64,000 nucleotides of DNA from an uncultured Christensenella sp. (lineage in GTDB: Bacteria; Bacillota; Clostridia; Christensenellales; UBA3700), in contig CAJTPC010000003.1 in the NCBI GenBank assembly GCA_910578245.1, forward strand, positions 1 through 64,000, read 5' to 3'. This document shows, piece after piece, positions 15,026 to 24,584 of this stretch. The position numbers and the translations under genes are program-made. Position 1 is the first letter of the stretch. Each line of letters opens with the position of its first letter. The notes below the pieces were generated by a model. It did not search any database. It saw nothing but the letters and a program-made list of their open reading frames with translations, and had not been told where the DNA came from.

Positions 15026-16675
15026 ATGGCAAGAATACATATAGGAAACGAATATTGCAAGACCTTTGACAGCATAGTCAAACTATACGAAGAAGGTTGC
15101 GTTGAGGACGGCGTTATTACAAAAATCGACGGCGATAGAATTGTCACGCCATCGCATGAATTCGTCCTATCAAGAGGAAGGTCAAGCAAGACTGGCGCGG
15201 AAAGAACGGCTTTGATAAACGAAAACGGCGCGACTTGGTTTGGCGCGTTCAGAGGCGAAAAATTCAAGAACAACACCGCCGAATGGCTAATGTTCGTAGA
15301 AACGATAAAGGAGCATTTCCATCGCAATTACTCCGTACTCGAATACCGTCCGAAGATCAAAGAAATATCCAAGGAATACGTCAATTCTCAAATAAAGCTG
15401 ATTGACAACGCCTTGAAGTGTTTTTATGACGACTACGCTTTTGAGATAAAGAGAGCGGACGATGAGGAAGGATTAGAGGACGTGTACGGCGCTTCGTTCA
15501 GAATGGAAATTACCGACGGTACAGGCGAAGCAGTACCGGTGCTCGGCAAGATATATTTCCGCAAGAAAGGAACTTCGTTTATCCCATTTAGCAGTAGTGA
15601 AGCAGAATTGATAGACGCGCATATCACCAAGAATTTCGACAGTGAAGAAGAAGGAGAGAATTTCTTGCAAAACAGCGCTCAATTGACGGATACTGTGGTC
15701 AACGAACTCGATAAACTCGTCAATTCAAGTAAGAACGACTTATCGTCAAATCTAGTGTTTACCGACCCTGCCGATAAAGAAGCAGTAGAACTTATGGTAG
15801 AAAAAGGACCTAACGATAACGTTGAATTGACTTGTTTAAGCCTTTCGCTACTCAATATCTTCCACTTCAAGTGGCGAAGCGACATATACAACATTTTGCT
15901 AGAAGACAAGATTGTTCTTAAAGCAAGCGTGGGACTTGGCGGAAGATTGACTGTTTCGTGCAATTCATGCGCAGAAAAAACTACGCTTATAGAAGCCGGT
16001 AAAATCACTTTGAATTTCAAAGGAGCGCGCAGGAGCGTTACGATAGACCCAAAACTTGAGGATCTCAATTTGACGGCCTCGGCTATCGAAACGGCTAAAG
16101 AAAATCTTTTCTCAAAGCATTTGAAGAGAATAAGTTGCAATGAGAACGCGCGTTTGGCAGGTATATGCACCAAATATGTTTGCAGTGGCGATACCGTTAC
16201 AATATCTTCTAAATCAGGATCAGTCTGCAAGTGCAAGAACTGTCCGCATCCGGAAGTAATTTTTAAGTGCGACGACGGAGCGGTGAGATATACCAAAGAC
16301 TTGGTATTTGTCAGAGACGCTATGACGCTTATGCCTAAGGAGAATACGGTAGAGTGTAGTTGTTGCGGTAGAACGTTTACTAAAGACAGCGATAAAGCTC
16401 AGTATACTTGCGATTTTTGTAAAATTGCGGACAGAGGTCTTGACGCTCTAGACGACACCGAGTATCAAAGAGGCAAGACTTTGTATGGTAAGTACAGAGG
16501 TATGTTGCCGTTGACTACTAGGATGAAGAGCGCAAAACTGAAAAAATACTGTCAGGAAGATGAAGACTGCATTATGTTTGTTATAGATAAAGAGGTGTAT
16601 ATCTTCAATAAGGACGAGCAAGGCGAAGGCGGATTCCTAAAAGCGCCAATGCGCAAAATCGGAGGTGAAGTATGA
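15026..16675 (+). CDS. Unrecognised protein with C-terminal zinc-binding cysteines
   Basis: A 549-residue soluble protein of no known family. The first ~300 residues are alpha/beta with an acidic middle. CNSCAEKT occurs near residue 312, and the last 180 residues contain CKCKNCPHPEVIFKC and CSCCGRTF...CDFC, two likely zinc sites that echo the cysteine-rich tail of the preceding helicase. ATG 15026 follows the helicase stop by one base with the ribosome site GGGGAGG, so the two are translationally coupled and may be partners. The last codons overlap the next gene (ATGA). Confidence 0.75.
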   Translation: MARIHIGNEYCKTFDSIVKLYEEGCVEDGVITKIDGDRIVTPSHEFVLSRGRSSKTGAERTALINENGATWFGAFRGEKFKNNTAEWLMFVETIKEHFHRNYSVLEYRPKIKEISKEYVNSQIKLIDNALKCFYDDYAFEIKRADDEEGLEDVYGASFRMEITDGTGEAVPVLGKIYFRKKGTSFIPFSSSEAELIDAHITKNFDSEEEGENFLQNSAQLTDTVVNELDKLVNSSKNDLSSNLVFTDPADKEAVELMVEKGPNDNVELTCLSLSLLNIFHFKWRSDIYNILLEDKIVLKASVGLGGRLTVSCNSCAEKTTLIEAGKITLNFKGARRSVTIDPKLEDLNLTASAIETAKENLFSKHLKRISCNENARLAGICTKYVCSGDTVTISSKSGSVCKCKNCPHPEVIFKCDDGAVRYTKDLVFVRDAMTLMPKENTVECSCCGRTFTKDSDKAQYTCDFCKIADRGLDALDDTEYQRGKTLYGKYRGMLPLTTRMKSAKLKKYCQEDEDCIMFVIDKEVYIFNKDEQGEGGFLKAPMRKIGGEV

Positions 16676-19600
16676 AAAATATGATGTTTTCTAGCAATGA
16701 AAATATTGATTACTCTCAATCTACAAAAAAGACTTTCGGTAGCAGAAAGTTATTCCTATTTATTATGGCTGTCTTGGCGACAGTCAGCGATTTTGCGTTG
16801 TTGGTAGTATTTGCGATTTCGGGACACGGCGGAATAGCGGTACCGGTGATATTGTTGATACTCGACGGCTTGTTCATTGCGGGCGTATGTCTATGTAACT
16901 TCAGATTTAAGTATTCCATTGGCGTATGGGTAGCTTATATAATAATTTCCGTCATTATTACGGCATTTTTGGCATTGCTAGATACAAAAGCAACGTATAT
17001 GACGACTACGGCAAAATATCTTAACGTGTTCGCGCATATAGTGTTGTATCTCGTCACGATTTTTGCAAGCATATATCCGCTGTTTAAGAAGAATATAAAA
17101 CTAAAGGCAGTTATGATAACTTGCGTAACCGTAGCCGTTGTTTTGGTAGGCGCGTTTGCCGTATACTTTTCCGCCAACGGTTATTTTGGTCAAGGCTTCT
17201 TAGGCGAGAGCAGAGTAGTGGGCTATACGCTTGACGAGGAGAGCGATACTTATATTGCGTCTTTAGTTAAGTCGGGTAGAAGTAAAAAAGTCGTCATTCC
17301 GGCGCAGTTCAACGGCAAAAAGGTGTCGGGCGTGGAGTGCGAGATATTTACGGACAAAACTGTGAATTTGGTAGAGATACAGACCGAGGAAAGTATTAGA
17401 CTGTTAAATCCGCAAATGATAGAGAATATCAATCCCAATATCAAGATAGGTATAGATAAGAAGTATATCGACGTCTTTAGAGAAAAGGGACTTAAGGAAC
17501 ACGAGAACTACGGCGTAGGCGACGGTATGCTTAATTTTGCCAACGCTTTGTATCCTCTCAATCTCGCAAGCGATGAGGTATACGTCACCTTTAAGTATCA
17601 AGATTATCCTGAGCAAGAGGATATTATACCTACTTGGATAGGAAAGAAGGGACAGACTTTCAACCTAAATTATGCGAACGTAGATTATTTGCAACACGTC
17701 GACGCTCATAATGTGGACGATTTGGTATGGTGCTATTACAATAATGACACGCAAATTTTGACGGGCGAAATGATAAATCTTACCGGCAATAAAATCAGCG
17801 ACAGCTTAGACAGCGTCAAAGTCGATTTTGAAAACGTATACAGATTTACAATGGCGGACGACAATGACGGAGTATATGAGCCGGCGGATAGTTTTAAGAC
17901 TACTCTCAGTAACAACGAGTTGTACGCGTATCGTTTCTTTACGATTGGCGGAGCCAGAGAATTACTTGATGATTTAACCGGTGAATTGATTGAGGATAGA
18001 GATAACGGATTTGACTTATCTTGGCAGTTTAGTTTGAAGTACAATTCCAATAGCTGGCAAAATGAAGATTGGTTTGATTTGGATATTGATAACTTTTTAA
18101 TCAGTCTTGATGTACTCTCAAGTTATGCAAGCGATGAAATAAATCTAAAACTAAAGCCGATATGGGAACTTAAAAAACCTACTGATTTGAAAATATCTTA
18201 CTTCAATAATAAGGTTGACTACGTTTACGGCGATGACGTGCGTATGGACGTAAGCGCAGAAGCGCCACTCAAGGGTTGTCAACTAAAATATAGTTGGTCG
18301 TGGCAAGGCGACGTCTATGGCGATGGAGAAGACAATGCCGATTCGACCGGCTTGACTTACAGTATCAACAACGCATTCCCGCAAGAAGGAGTTTTTACGG
18401 TATACGTTGCCGTAAGTTATCCGGAAGTGACGGACTTGGAATCGTTTGACACGGTTTGCGCCCTTTTGCAAGTTGACAAACGTCCTTTGAATATAACTTG
18501 GGAAGAGCCTGCCGATATGGTTTACGACAGTTATGAAAAAGTCTTGAAGCATTACGTCGGCGATAACGAATTGATAAACGGCGACACGTTGGATTACGGT
18601 ATGACCGAAACAAACGTGAGCAATATCAATGCGGGACGGTATACGGCAAGGCTGTCATTGTACGGAATCATTGACGAAATGTATATAATTACTTCAGGCT
18701 CAACGTATTCTTATACGATTGCTCCCCGTTCTGTTCAAACTCAATGGACGAGCGTAGACTATACTTATGACGGAAATCCGCACAATGCGATTGCTACCGC
18801 TCAAGGCATAGATTCGCTCGTGCCAATCAACTTGTCAAGCGCAAAAACCAATGCCGGCAAGTATACGGCGGTTGCTTCGTCTGCAAGCAGCAATTACGTA
18901 TTGACAGACAATACCCATGAATTTGAAATCAAGCAAAAAAGCATTACGATAGGAGCTTGGAGCAGTACTCCTATTACGTACAACGGCTCGGCTCAATATC
19001 CGAGAGTCGCTACTATCAACGGACTTGTAGGCAACGAGAGCGTAAACAGCCAGCTTATTTATTCGGGATACGCTTCTAATATTGACGCCGGAGAAGGTTA
19101 CAGCGTAACCGTGACGTTGCCTTCGTCAAGCAACTATAAGTTTGACAGCGCTCAATCTACACAGTATAATATAGCAAAGAGAGCGTTGAGCGTACGGCCA
19201 ATCGTATCTGGCAAGACGTATGACGGATATGCAATCAGTCTTAACTTTACGGCAAGCGGTCTTGTGGGCGCGCACACCAACGGAAGCCTCGGAACGCCGA
19301 CGTATAGCGGTAACGGAATGGGCGCGATAGACGTAGGTAGTTATACGGTATCAATATCGCTTCCTAATAATGACGTGACGAAGAACTACGACATAACGTA
19401 TGCGAGCGCGTCCTTTACAATAACAAAAAGAGCGTTGAGTATCCGAGCGGTTGCTTCGAATAAGACCTATGACGGTAAGACAAATACCTTTGACTTTGAA
19501 GTAGTCAGCGGTCTTGCAAGCGCGCATACGAAGAATAGCCTCGGAACGCCGACGTACAGCGGTAACGGAGTAGATGCGGTAGACGCAGGCAGTTATTCTG

Positions 19601-19956
19601 TATCAGTGTCGCTTCCTAATAATGACGTGACGAAGAACTATAACATATCTTATGCAAGCGCCAACTTCACTATTTCGAAGGCTAAAGTAGCTCTTGTATG
19701 GAGCAATGTCCTTGTCAGCGACGGAAGAGTGACTGCGCCTAGCGTTGTGACAAGCGGACAGGTTTATTCGGGAGATATCAGCGTAGGAAGTTATACGTAT
19801 AGAGATTCCTCCGGCAGAATAATTAATTCGATACCTGCCGTAAGCGGAACTTATTACGTTGAAGTTGCGGTTACGAGCGGAAATTACAGCTTTACGAATA
19901 CCCATATCAACTTTACGGTATCCGTAGGCGAAACTCAAGAAAAGGAGGTAGCGTAA
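16672..19956 (+). CDS. Five-helix membrane protein with large MBG-type extracellular region
   Basis: A 1,094-residue protein. Five hydrophobic helices lie within residues 28-168; with a cytoplasmic N-terminus this puts the remaining 925 residues outside. About 180-690 is beta-rich and unrecognised. About 690-1080 holds at least four MBG-type repeats (YTYDGNPHNAI, ITYNGSAQYPR, KTYDGYAISLNF, KTYDGKTNTFDF), a fold found in bacterial surface proteins. The last two full repeats are nearly identical. No sortase motif. ATG 16672 overlaps the previous stop. It is the only obvious membrane anchor in the operon and could tie the cytoplasmic machine to the envelope. Confidence 0.82.
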   Translation: MKNMMFSSNENIDYSQSTKKTFGSRKLFLFIMAVLATVSDFALLVVFAISGHGGIAVPVILLILDGLFIAGVCLCNFRFKYSIGVWVAYIIISVIITAFLALLDTKATYMTTTAKYLNVFAHIVLYLVTIFASIYPLFKKNIKLKAVMITCVTVAVVLVGAFAVYFSANGYFGQGFLGESRVVGYTLDEESDTYIASLVKSGRSKKVVIPAQFNGKKVSGVECEIFTDKTVNLVEIQTEESIRLLNPQMIENINPNIKIGIDKKYIDVFREKGLKEHENYGVGDGMLNFANALYPLNLASDEVYVTFKYQDYPEQEDIIPTWIGKKGQTFNLNYANVDYLQHVDAHNVDDLVWCYYNNDTQILTGEMINLTGNKISDSLDSVKVDFENVYRFTMADDNDGVYEPADSFKTTLSNNELYAYRFFTIGGARELLDDLTGELIEDRDNGFDLSWQFSLKYNSNSWQNEDWFDLDIDNFLISLDVLSSYASDEINLKLKPIWELKKPTDLKISYFNNKVDYVYGDDVRMDVSAEAPLKGCQLKYSWSWQGDVYGDGEDNADSTGLTYSINNAFPQEGVFTVYVAVSYPEVTDLESFDTVCALLQVDKRPLNITWEEPADMVYDSYEKVLKHYVGDNELINGDTLDYGMTETNVSNINAGRYTARLSLYGIIDEMYIITSGSTYSYTIAPRSVQTQWTSVDYTYDGNPHNAIATAQGIDSLVPINLSSAKTNAGKYTAVASSASSNYVLTDNTHEFEIKQKSITIGAWSSTPITYNGSAQYPRVATINGLVGNESVNSQLIYSGYASNIDAGEGYSVTVTLPSSSNYKFDSAQSTQYNIAKRALSVRPIVSGKTYDGYAISLNFTASGLVGAHTNGSLGTPTYSGNGMGAIDVGSYTVSISLPNNDVTKNYDITYASASFTITKRALSIRAVASNKTYDGKTNTFDFEVVSGLASAHTKNSLGTPTYSGNGVDAVDAGSYSVSVSLPNNDVTKNYNISYASANFTISKAKVALVWSNVLVSDGRVTAPSVVTSGQVYSGDISVGSYTYRDSSGRIINSIPAVSGTYYVEVAVTSGNYSFTNTHINFTVSVGETQEKEVA
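19180..19680 (+). repeat. Two tandem ~250-bp coding repeats (MBG units)
   Basis: The segments beginning at 19180 and 19429 (both AGAGCGTTGAG) share long identical blocks, for example CTTCCTAATAATGACGTGAC at 19360 and 19612. Each encodes one MBG unit of about 83 residues. The high identity suggests a recent duplication. Confidence 0.85.
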
Positions 19957-21101
19957 TGAAGTGCAATAAATGTAATCACGACATTGAGAGACCTTTGGAA
20001 CTTTACAACGGTAGGTGGTGTTGTCCGAGTTGCAAGAAAGACATCTTCCCCGACGTTGATACTGAATTTGTAATTACCGCTCACAATAGAGAATTATTCG
20101 TAAGGTCGGAAGAGTATTATTTCAAATGGCTTACGTCCTCCGATGAGAGTAAGAGCGTAAGATTTAAGTATTTAGATAAGGCGGTCAGTCTTTGCTATGA
20201 GTCAGCTTTCGAATACCATCCGTCTGCTCTTATGAGATTGGGATATTATTATGATAGAGGCTATGCCGATTTTAGCTCGGCTGGAGCGGAAAGATGGAGA
20301 TCGGCGTATTTCTATTACAAAGCCGTACTCTTCAATACACATAGAGGAATATCTACTCAAGAGGGAGAAGAGAGATATGCAGACGACCTCACGCAAATCA
20401 AATTGCAGTGCGGCAAGTATATGCTTGACTTACTAAAACAAGCTCCTTTAGAGGTGACGAATAAAATTTCTTTTGACGGTTATGAGAATCTTGAAAAGTT
20501 GACGAGTGAAGTTATAAATAAGATAGTTTCGCTAGGCGGTACAGTTGGGCAATACGACGGTCAGAGCGCAACTCGCGAGCAAGACATGTCGGCAATGGCT
20601 TACGCATCGCTTAGAGCTTGCGCCGATGAAGAGAGAGCGCCTGTATTCGCTATATTTAAGTTGAGTAAGTATGAGGCGCAAAAGTTGATATTAGGCTCGT
20701 CCGATAGCGATTTTTCCATAGTAGAACGCGTAGGAAGAGATTTGCGTCTTAAGATTGCAAGCGCGTATGACGACAAGGAGATAGACGGTAAATTCGCCGA
20801 TTTCAAAAACTCCAATTCGCTCGTCAATTACGTGCAGAACAGATGTCCTGATAAGGGAATATACCTATGTTTCTTTAATTGGCTAGGGGGGCATAAATAT
20901 CTCAAGAAGAGAGATAGAAGCCGTGTTTGTCAATGCTTGGAAGACAACTCTTGCGCGGGCATCAAGTTGCTTATAAGAGCAGGCAAATACAATTCTTGCG
21001 TATTCTACGACGACGACTTTTATAAGTATGACGAGGGACGCAAGGGATTGAGTAAAAAAGAAGTAGATAAATTTGTCAAAGAAGTTTGCGAGGTGATTTG
21101 A
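19956..21101 (+). CDS. Zinc-ribbon and Sel1-like repeat protein
   Basis: A 381-residue soluble protein. CNKCNHDI and CCPSCKKDIFP in the first 30 residues form a zinc ribbon. Residues about 65-150 contain a Sel1/TPR-like pair (AVSLCYESAFEYHPSALMRL, GYYYDRGYADFS, AYFYYKAVLFN), normally a protein-binding scaffold. The C-terminal 180 residues are alpha/beta and unrecognised (VFAIFKLSKYEAQKLILGSS; GIYLCFFNWLGGHKYLKKRD). Its ATG overlaps the previous TAA by one base. Probably an adaptor inside the complex; this is inference from the repeat type. Confidence 0.72.
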   Translation: MKCNKCNHDIERPLELYNGRWCCPSCKKDIFPDVDTEFVITAHNRELFVRSEEYYFKWLTSSDESKSVRFKYLDKAVSLCYESAFEYHPSALMRLGYYYDRGYADFSSAGAERWRSAYFYYKAVLFNTHRGISTQEGEERYADDLTQIKLQCGKYMLDLLKQAPLEVTNKISFDGYENLEKLTSEVINKIVSLGGTVGQYDGQSATREQDMSAMAYASLRACADEERAPVFAIFKLSKYEAQKLILGSSDSDFSIVERVGRDLRLKIASAYDDKEIDGKFADFKNSNSLVNYVQNRCPDKGIYLCFFNWLGGHKYLKKRDRSRVCQCLEDNSCAGIKLLIRAGKYNSCVFYDDDFYKYDEGRKGLSKKEVDKFVKEVCEVI

Positions 21102-21102
21102 G

Positions 21103-22596
21103 TTGTTAGACCTTGAAAGGCTGTTGGACGCGCTTGACGAAAACAAAGTCAAGTATCCAAAAAAATTCAAAAATATCGAACTTAACGGTTATGACAGCAA
21201 CCGTTGCGAGGACTTTGCCGATGATTCAAGGAAGGCTATTGAATGGCTTTTGGCAAAGGGTATCAACAATGGCTTTGACAATAATATCAAGACTGCAATT
21301 TACGATCTTGCCGATATGGCGGGAGATATGTCCAAAGATAATATCGCAGTAAAACTCGATGATATGCAGGACAAAAAACAACAAATTATCAAGAAGTTCA
21401 GATTGAACAAAGGAGAAGGCAAAATGGCAGATATAAAGGGAGAAATCTTAGCTTACGTCGACAATTCGATTTTCGGTACGAAAATGCTTATTGACAGCGA
21501 CAGCGTATCGGACTACAATAAGTCGATACTTATGAATTCGCTTGAGATGCTTGAGGAGTTGAGATTCATAATCGAGGACGCTTTGGACAACTCTTCCGAG
21601 GACGCGGCGCACAGAGCAAAGTACGTCTACGGCGATCCCACTTACGCGTTGTGCGCTTGGAGAGAGAGCGTTGCGCGCGGTATGTTCTACGATGGACTGA
21701 ATAAGCACCTTGAAGAGGCCAGAGCAGAGGCTGTCAAATGGACGGAACTTACCAAAGAAGTTAAAAAGAATAAGAGAGCCAAAGAAGCTGATATAAAGGT
21801 ATATACCGACGATATGTTCTCCAAAATGGTCAAGAGAGATGAGGTCAAGGAAAAAGGCGACGCTTTCTTTGCAAAACTCAATACCTTTGACAAGCAATTC
21901 GAGATACAGAAAGATACCTATGACAGAGTGTCGGAAATCAATAGCGATATAGAGGAAATTCAAAGCAAAATATCCGCGCTTATCGACAAAATGGACAGCG
22001 GAGAAATGCTTGAAGAAGAAGCTCTCTTGCAGATAGAGATGCTTCAAGACGATGAAGAACTCAAAAAGACGGAGAGAGAAACGTATAGAGCAAGCCTTAA
22101 GATGATTGCTAGTACCGTATCGGGAATGAAGAGATTGCTCACGCAGTTCAAGAGATTGGAACTCATATTCAATATGTATCAAAAGGTAGAGCCTAATATG
22201 TTCTACGCTATGTTCTCCAATATCGACTTCAACACTTTCTTAGACGTATTGAGTTACGGCGCAAGCGAAACGCAAATTAATACGGCGCTCAGTTATTATG
22301 AAATAGTAATGGAAAACGTGCAGGATCAGACTATGCATATGGCGCAAGTAGACAATCGCTTTGCAGAGGCGAATAAGATTTTCGACAGATTCAAGACTCC
22401 GCAGAAAAAGAAGACGGCGCAAGACGCCGAGAAAGAAGAACAAGCTAAAAAAGATAAGATTGCCGAGCTTCGTAAAAAGTATAAAAAGCCTGCTCCGGTA
22501 GTTGAAAATAAAGAAAAAGAAGAAGAGCAACGCGTTGAGAATGACGAAAATGACGATTTGACGCAGATTATCAATACTATAACACCTAAAAAATAA
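21103..22596 (+). CDS. Long alpha-helical protein with flexible C-terminal tail (ESCRT-III-like candidate)
   Basis: A 497-residue, almost wholly helical protein. A globular helical N-terminal part (1-215) is followed by coiled-coil segments at about 220-350 (EIQSKISALIDKMDSGEMLE) and further helices to about 425. A Lys/Glu-rich linker then leads to a short tail, NDDLTQIINTITPKK. The start is TTG 21103, one base after the previous stop, behind GAGGTGAT. No family recognised. The helical core plus linker plus terminal short motif resembles ESCRT-III proteins, whose tails bind the Vps4 N-terminal domain. A Vps4-like ATPase lies two genes downstream. Homology is not shown. Confidence 0.62.
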   Translation: MLDLERLLDALDENKVKYPKKFKNIELNGYDSNRCEDFADDSRKAIEWLLAKGINNGFDNNIKTAIYDLADMAGDMSKDNIAVKLDDMQDKKQQIIKKFRLNKGEGKMADIKGEILAYVDNSIFGTKMLIDSDSVSDYNKSILMNSLEMLEELRFIIEDALDNSSEDAAHRAKYVYGDPTYALCAWRESVARGMFYDGLNKHLEEARAEAVKWTELTKEVKKNKRAKEADIKVYTDDMFSKMVKRDEVKEKGDAFFAKLNTFDKQFEIQKDTYDRVSEINSDIEEIQSKISALIDKMDSGEMLEEEALLQIEMLQDDEELKKTERETYRASLKMIASTVSGMKRLLTQFKRLELIFNMYQKVEPNMFYAMFSNIDFNTFLDVLSYGASETQINTALSYYEIVMENVQDQTMHMAQVDNRFAEANKIFDRFKTPQKKKTAQDAEKEEQAKKDKIAELRKKYKKPAPVVENKEKEEEQRVENDENDDLTQIINTITPKK

Positions 22597-22616
22597 GTCC
22601 CAATGAGGAGTGAAAA

Positions 22617-23369
22617 ATGGCAAGCAGAGATCAAAAGGAAAGACAGCTAAAACAAGCTACGCCCGATCCGTATGAGAAAATAATGGCGGACAATCAACGC
22701 AAGTTGGAGAGCAAAATGCTCGATGGAAAGCGTAATGAAATGGAAATGGCTATAGAGGACCTTGGAAGAAAGGCGATAGAAAGCGAAATGAAATATGGCT
22801 CAGAACATTTCAATACCAAGATTTTGACAATGTTCTACAACGTGACCTTCACTATGAAAGAGTTCGTAGGAATGATGTTCGCGATGAAAGAAGCTATGAG
22901 CGTGCTTTCGCAGACTATGAATATCATGGACGACGTATTTAATTTCATCAATGAAATGATGATGATTGACAACTACGGCAGTTATTCGGCTTTGGGTCGT
23001 ATGAAATTGCAACGCAGAATTCGCAAATTCGTAAAGCACAATTCTAATAGAATGAAAGCTATGTTCAAAATGGTAAGCGGTTACGGTAAGATTGCCGATG
23101 GCATGATGAACGCTATGGGTAGCTTCGATAAAAAACTCAAGAAGAGTATGGACGCAAGCAAAGGCAAGAAGAAAAATGATAACGTTGTAGCGGGATACGA
23201 GAGCGAAGCGCAAAAACAACTTGCTAAAATGAGAGAGCAAATGTCAAAAGAAAATTCTGACGATAGCGACGGCGAGAGCTCGACTGGTAGCGCTCCAAGC
23301 GGAACGCCGACAAATAGCGGAGCGTCCGCTTCAGGCAGTGGCGATATCAATATCGACGATATTGTGTAA
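22617..23369 (+). CDS. Small Met-rich helical protein with flexible tail (ESCRT-III-like candidate)
   Basis: A 250-residue protein. Residues 1-60 are charged and helical, then Met-rich helices (FTMKEFVGMMFAMKEAMSVL; MNIMDDVFNFINEMMMI) run to about 135, and a basic helix follows (RMKLQRRIRKFVKHNSNRMK). After about residue 185 comes a Ser/Gly/Asp linker ending in GSGDINIDDIV. Basic and helical first, acidic linker and short hydrophobic tail last: this is the length and layout of ESCRT-III subunits. The gene lies 23 bp before the Vps4-like ATPase gene. No signal peptide or clear membrane span. The match is architectural only and could be chance. Confidence 0.62.
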   Translation: MASRDQKERQLKQATPDPYEKIMADNQRKLESKMLDGKRNEMEMAIEDLGRKAIESEMKYGSEHFNTKILTMFYNVTFTMKEFVGMMFAMKEAMSVLSQTMNIMDDVFNFINEMMMIDNYGSYSALGRMKLQRRIRKFVKHNSNRMKAMFKMVSGYGKIADGMMNAMGSFDKKLKKSMDASKGKKKNDNVVAGYESEAQKQLAKMREQMSKENSDDSDGESSTGSAPSGTPTNSGASASGSGDINIDDIV

Positions 23370-23392
23370 GATTATAGTACAAGGAAGAAATT

Positions 23393-24538
23393 ATGGCAAA
23401 CGACGAGCAGAAAAAAGAGGGCGTAGAAGAGCTTGAGAGTAAGCTCCGCGCCGTCACGGAAGATATTCGCAAGATACTGGGCGGTCGCAAGGACAAAAAA
23501 GACGTGGGCGAGGAAGATAAGAATACGTTGCGTTCAAAGTATTCTCAAGCCGCTCAAATTGCGCGCACGCTTTCAAATAGATGTACCGATACCGACAAGA
23601 TAGAGAAGTATTCTAAGTTTTATAAGCAACTCAGCGACGCGGCGGCTAGTTACGGCTCGGTACTAAAGAGCAAAGTTCCTAATACAACTTTGGACGACGT
23701 CAAAGGACTTGACGACGTCAAGGCTCTCGTCAAGAGTTTTATCTTCATGGCTCGCAATCCCGAGATACTTAAGTATTATAAAATGGAAGGCGGATTGGGT
23801 ATGCTTATGTACGGCGCGCCCGGTACCGGTAAAACTATGTTTGCCGAGGCAATAGCCAACGCTATGAATCTACCTCTCTTTATAGTTACGCCAGCAGATA
23901 TTTTCAAGTCATACGTAGGCGAGTCGGAGCAAGCCGTAAAGCAAATATTCGATGAGATAGACACATGTCCGGACGGCGCAATACTTTTCGTCGATGAGTG
24001 CGAGTCTATCTTTAGCAGACGTACTCAAGATACCAAGGACTATAAGTCGGCGGTTACTACTGAACTTTTGCAACGTATCAACGGCTTTGGCGTTGACGGT
24101 TCGAAGAGAATTATGATCGGCGCAACAAATAGACCAGACGTAATAGATCCGGCGTATTTAAGATATAAGAGATTTTCGCATATAGTTCACGTTACGCCTC
24201 CTGATTTTGAGGCAAAGAAAGCTATTATAGAAGGCAAACTTAAGGGGATAGAACTTGACGATATATCGCTTGAAGAAGTCGTCAATATGACTAAGGAGTA
24301 CACCAATGAGGTGGACGACAACGGCGAAGTGCGCACGGTTGCGTACTATTCCGCGGCGGATATATGCGGTATTATTGAAGAAACTTGTCGTTACGCATTA
24401 GAAGAGATAGAGGAGAGCGGCGGGAATAAGGCAATACCTTTGCGCCTTGATATGTTTGAGAGGGCGTTTAAGAAAATCCCGCCAAGCATAAGCGCAGGAT
24501 TGCTCGAAGAATACGAGAACTTCCGCAATACTCATTGA
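23393..24538 (+). CDS. Vps4-like AAA+ ATPase with three-helix N-terminal segment
   Basis: A 381-residue AAA+ ATPase of the classical Vps4/spastin/p97 clade. Residues about 8-85 look like three helices, as in an MIT domain. The AAA core follows: TLDDVKGLDDVKALVK, Walker A YGAPGTGKT (about 140-148), pore loop IFKSYVGESE (about 168-177), Walker B ILFVDE (about 197-202), and second region of homology GATNRPDVIDPAYLRYKRF, which retains arginines for the finger. The C-terminal end (FERAFKKIPPSISAGLLEEY) matches the Vps4/p97-type terminal helix. These enzymes disassemble protein polymers by pulling substrates through a hexamer. It is last in the operon, after the two helical tailed proteins that are its likely substrates. 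Confidence 0.88.
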   Translation: MANDEQKKEGVEELESKLRAVTEDIRKILGGRKDKKDVGEEDKNTLRSKYSQAAQIARTLSNRCTDTDKIEKYSKFYKQLSDAAASYGSVLKSKVPNTTLDDVKGLDDVKALVKSFIFMARNPEILKYYKMEGGLGMLMYGAPGTGKTMFAEAIANAMNLPLFIVTPADIFKSYVGESEQAVKQIFDEIDTCPDGAILFVDECESIFSRRTQDTKDYKSAVTTELLQRINGFGVDGSKRIMIGATNRPDVIDPAYLRYKRFSHIVHVTPPDFEAKKAIIEGKLKGIELDDISLEEVVNMTKEYTNEVDDNGEVRTVAYYSAADICGIIEETCRYALEEIEESGGNKAIPLRLDMFERAFKKIPPSISAGLLEEYENFRNTH

Positions 24539-24584
24539 TAATATCAAATTTGCTCTATTATTATGTATTTTGGCAATTCTATAA

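Noticed and set aside
21448..22182. 244-residue minus-strand frame inside the helical protein gene
   Set aside because: Long antisense frames arise from the biased codons of the coiled coil; the plus frame is flanked by coupled genes and has a ribosome site.
10574..24538. Operon as a known tellurite-resistance (ter) cluster
   Set aside because: No TerC, TerD or TelA signature is seen; the helical proteins only share the general property of being helical.
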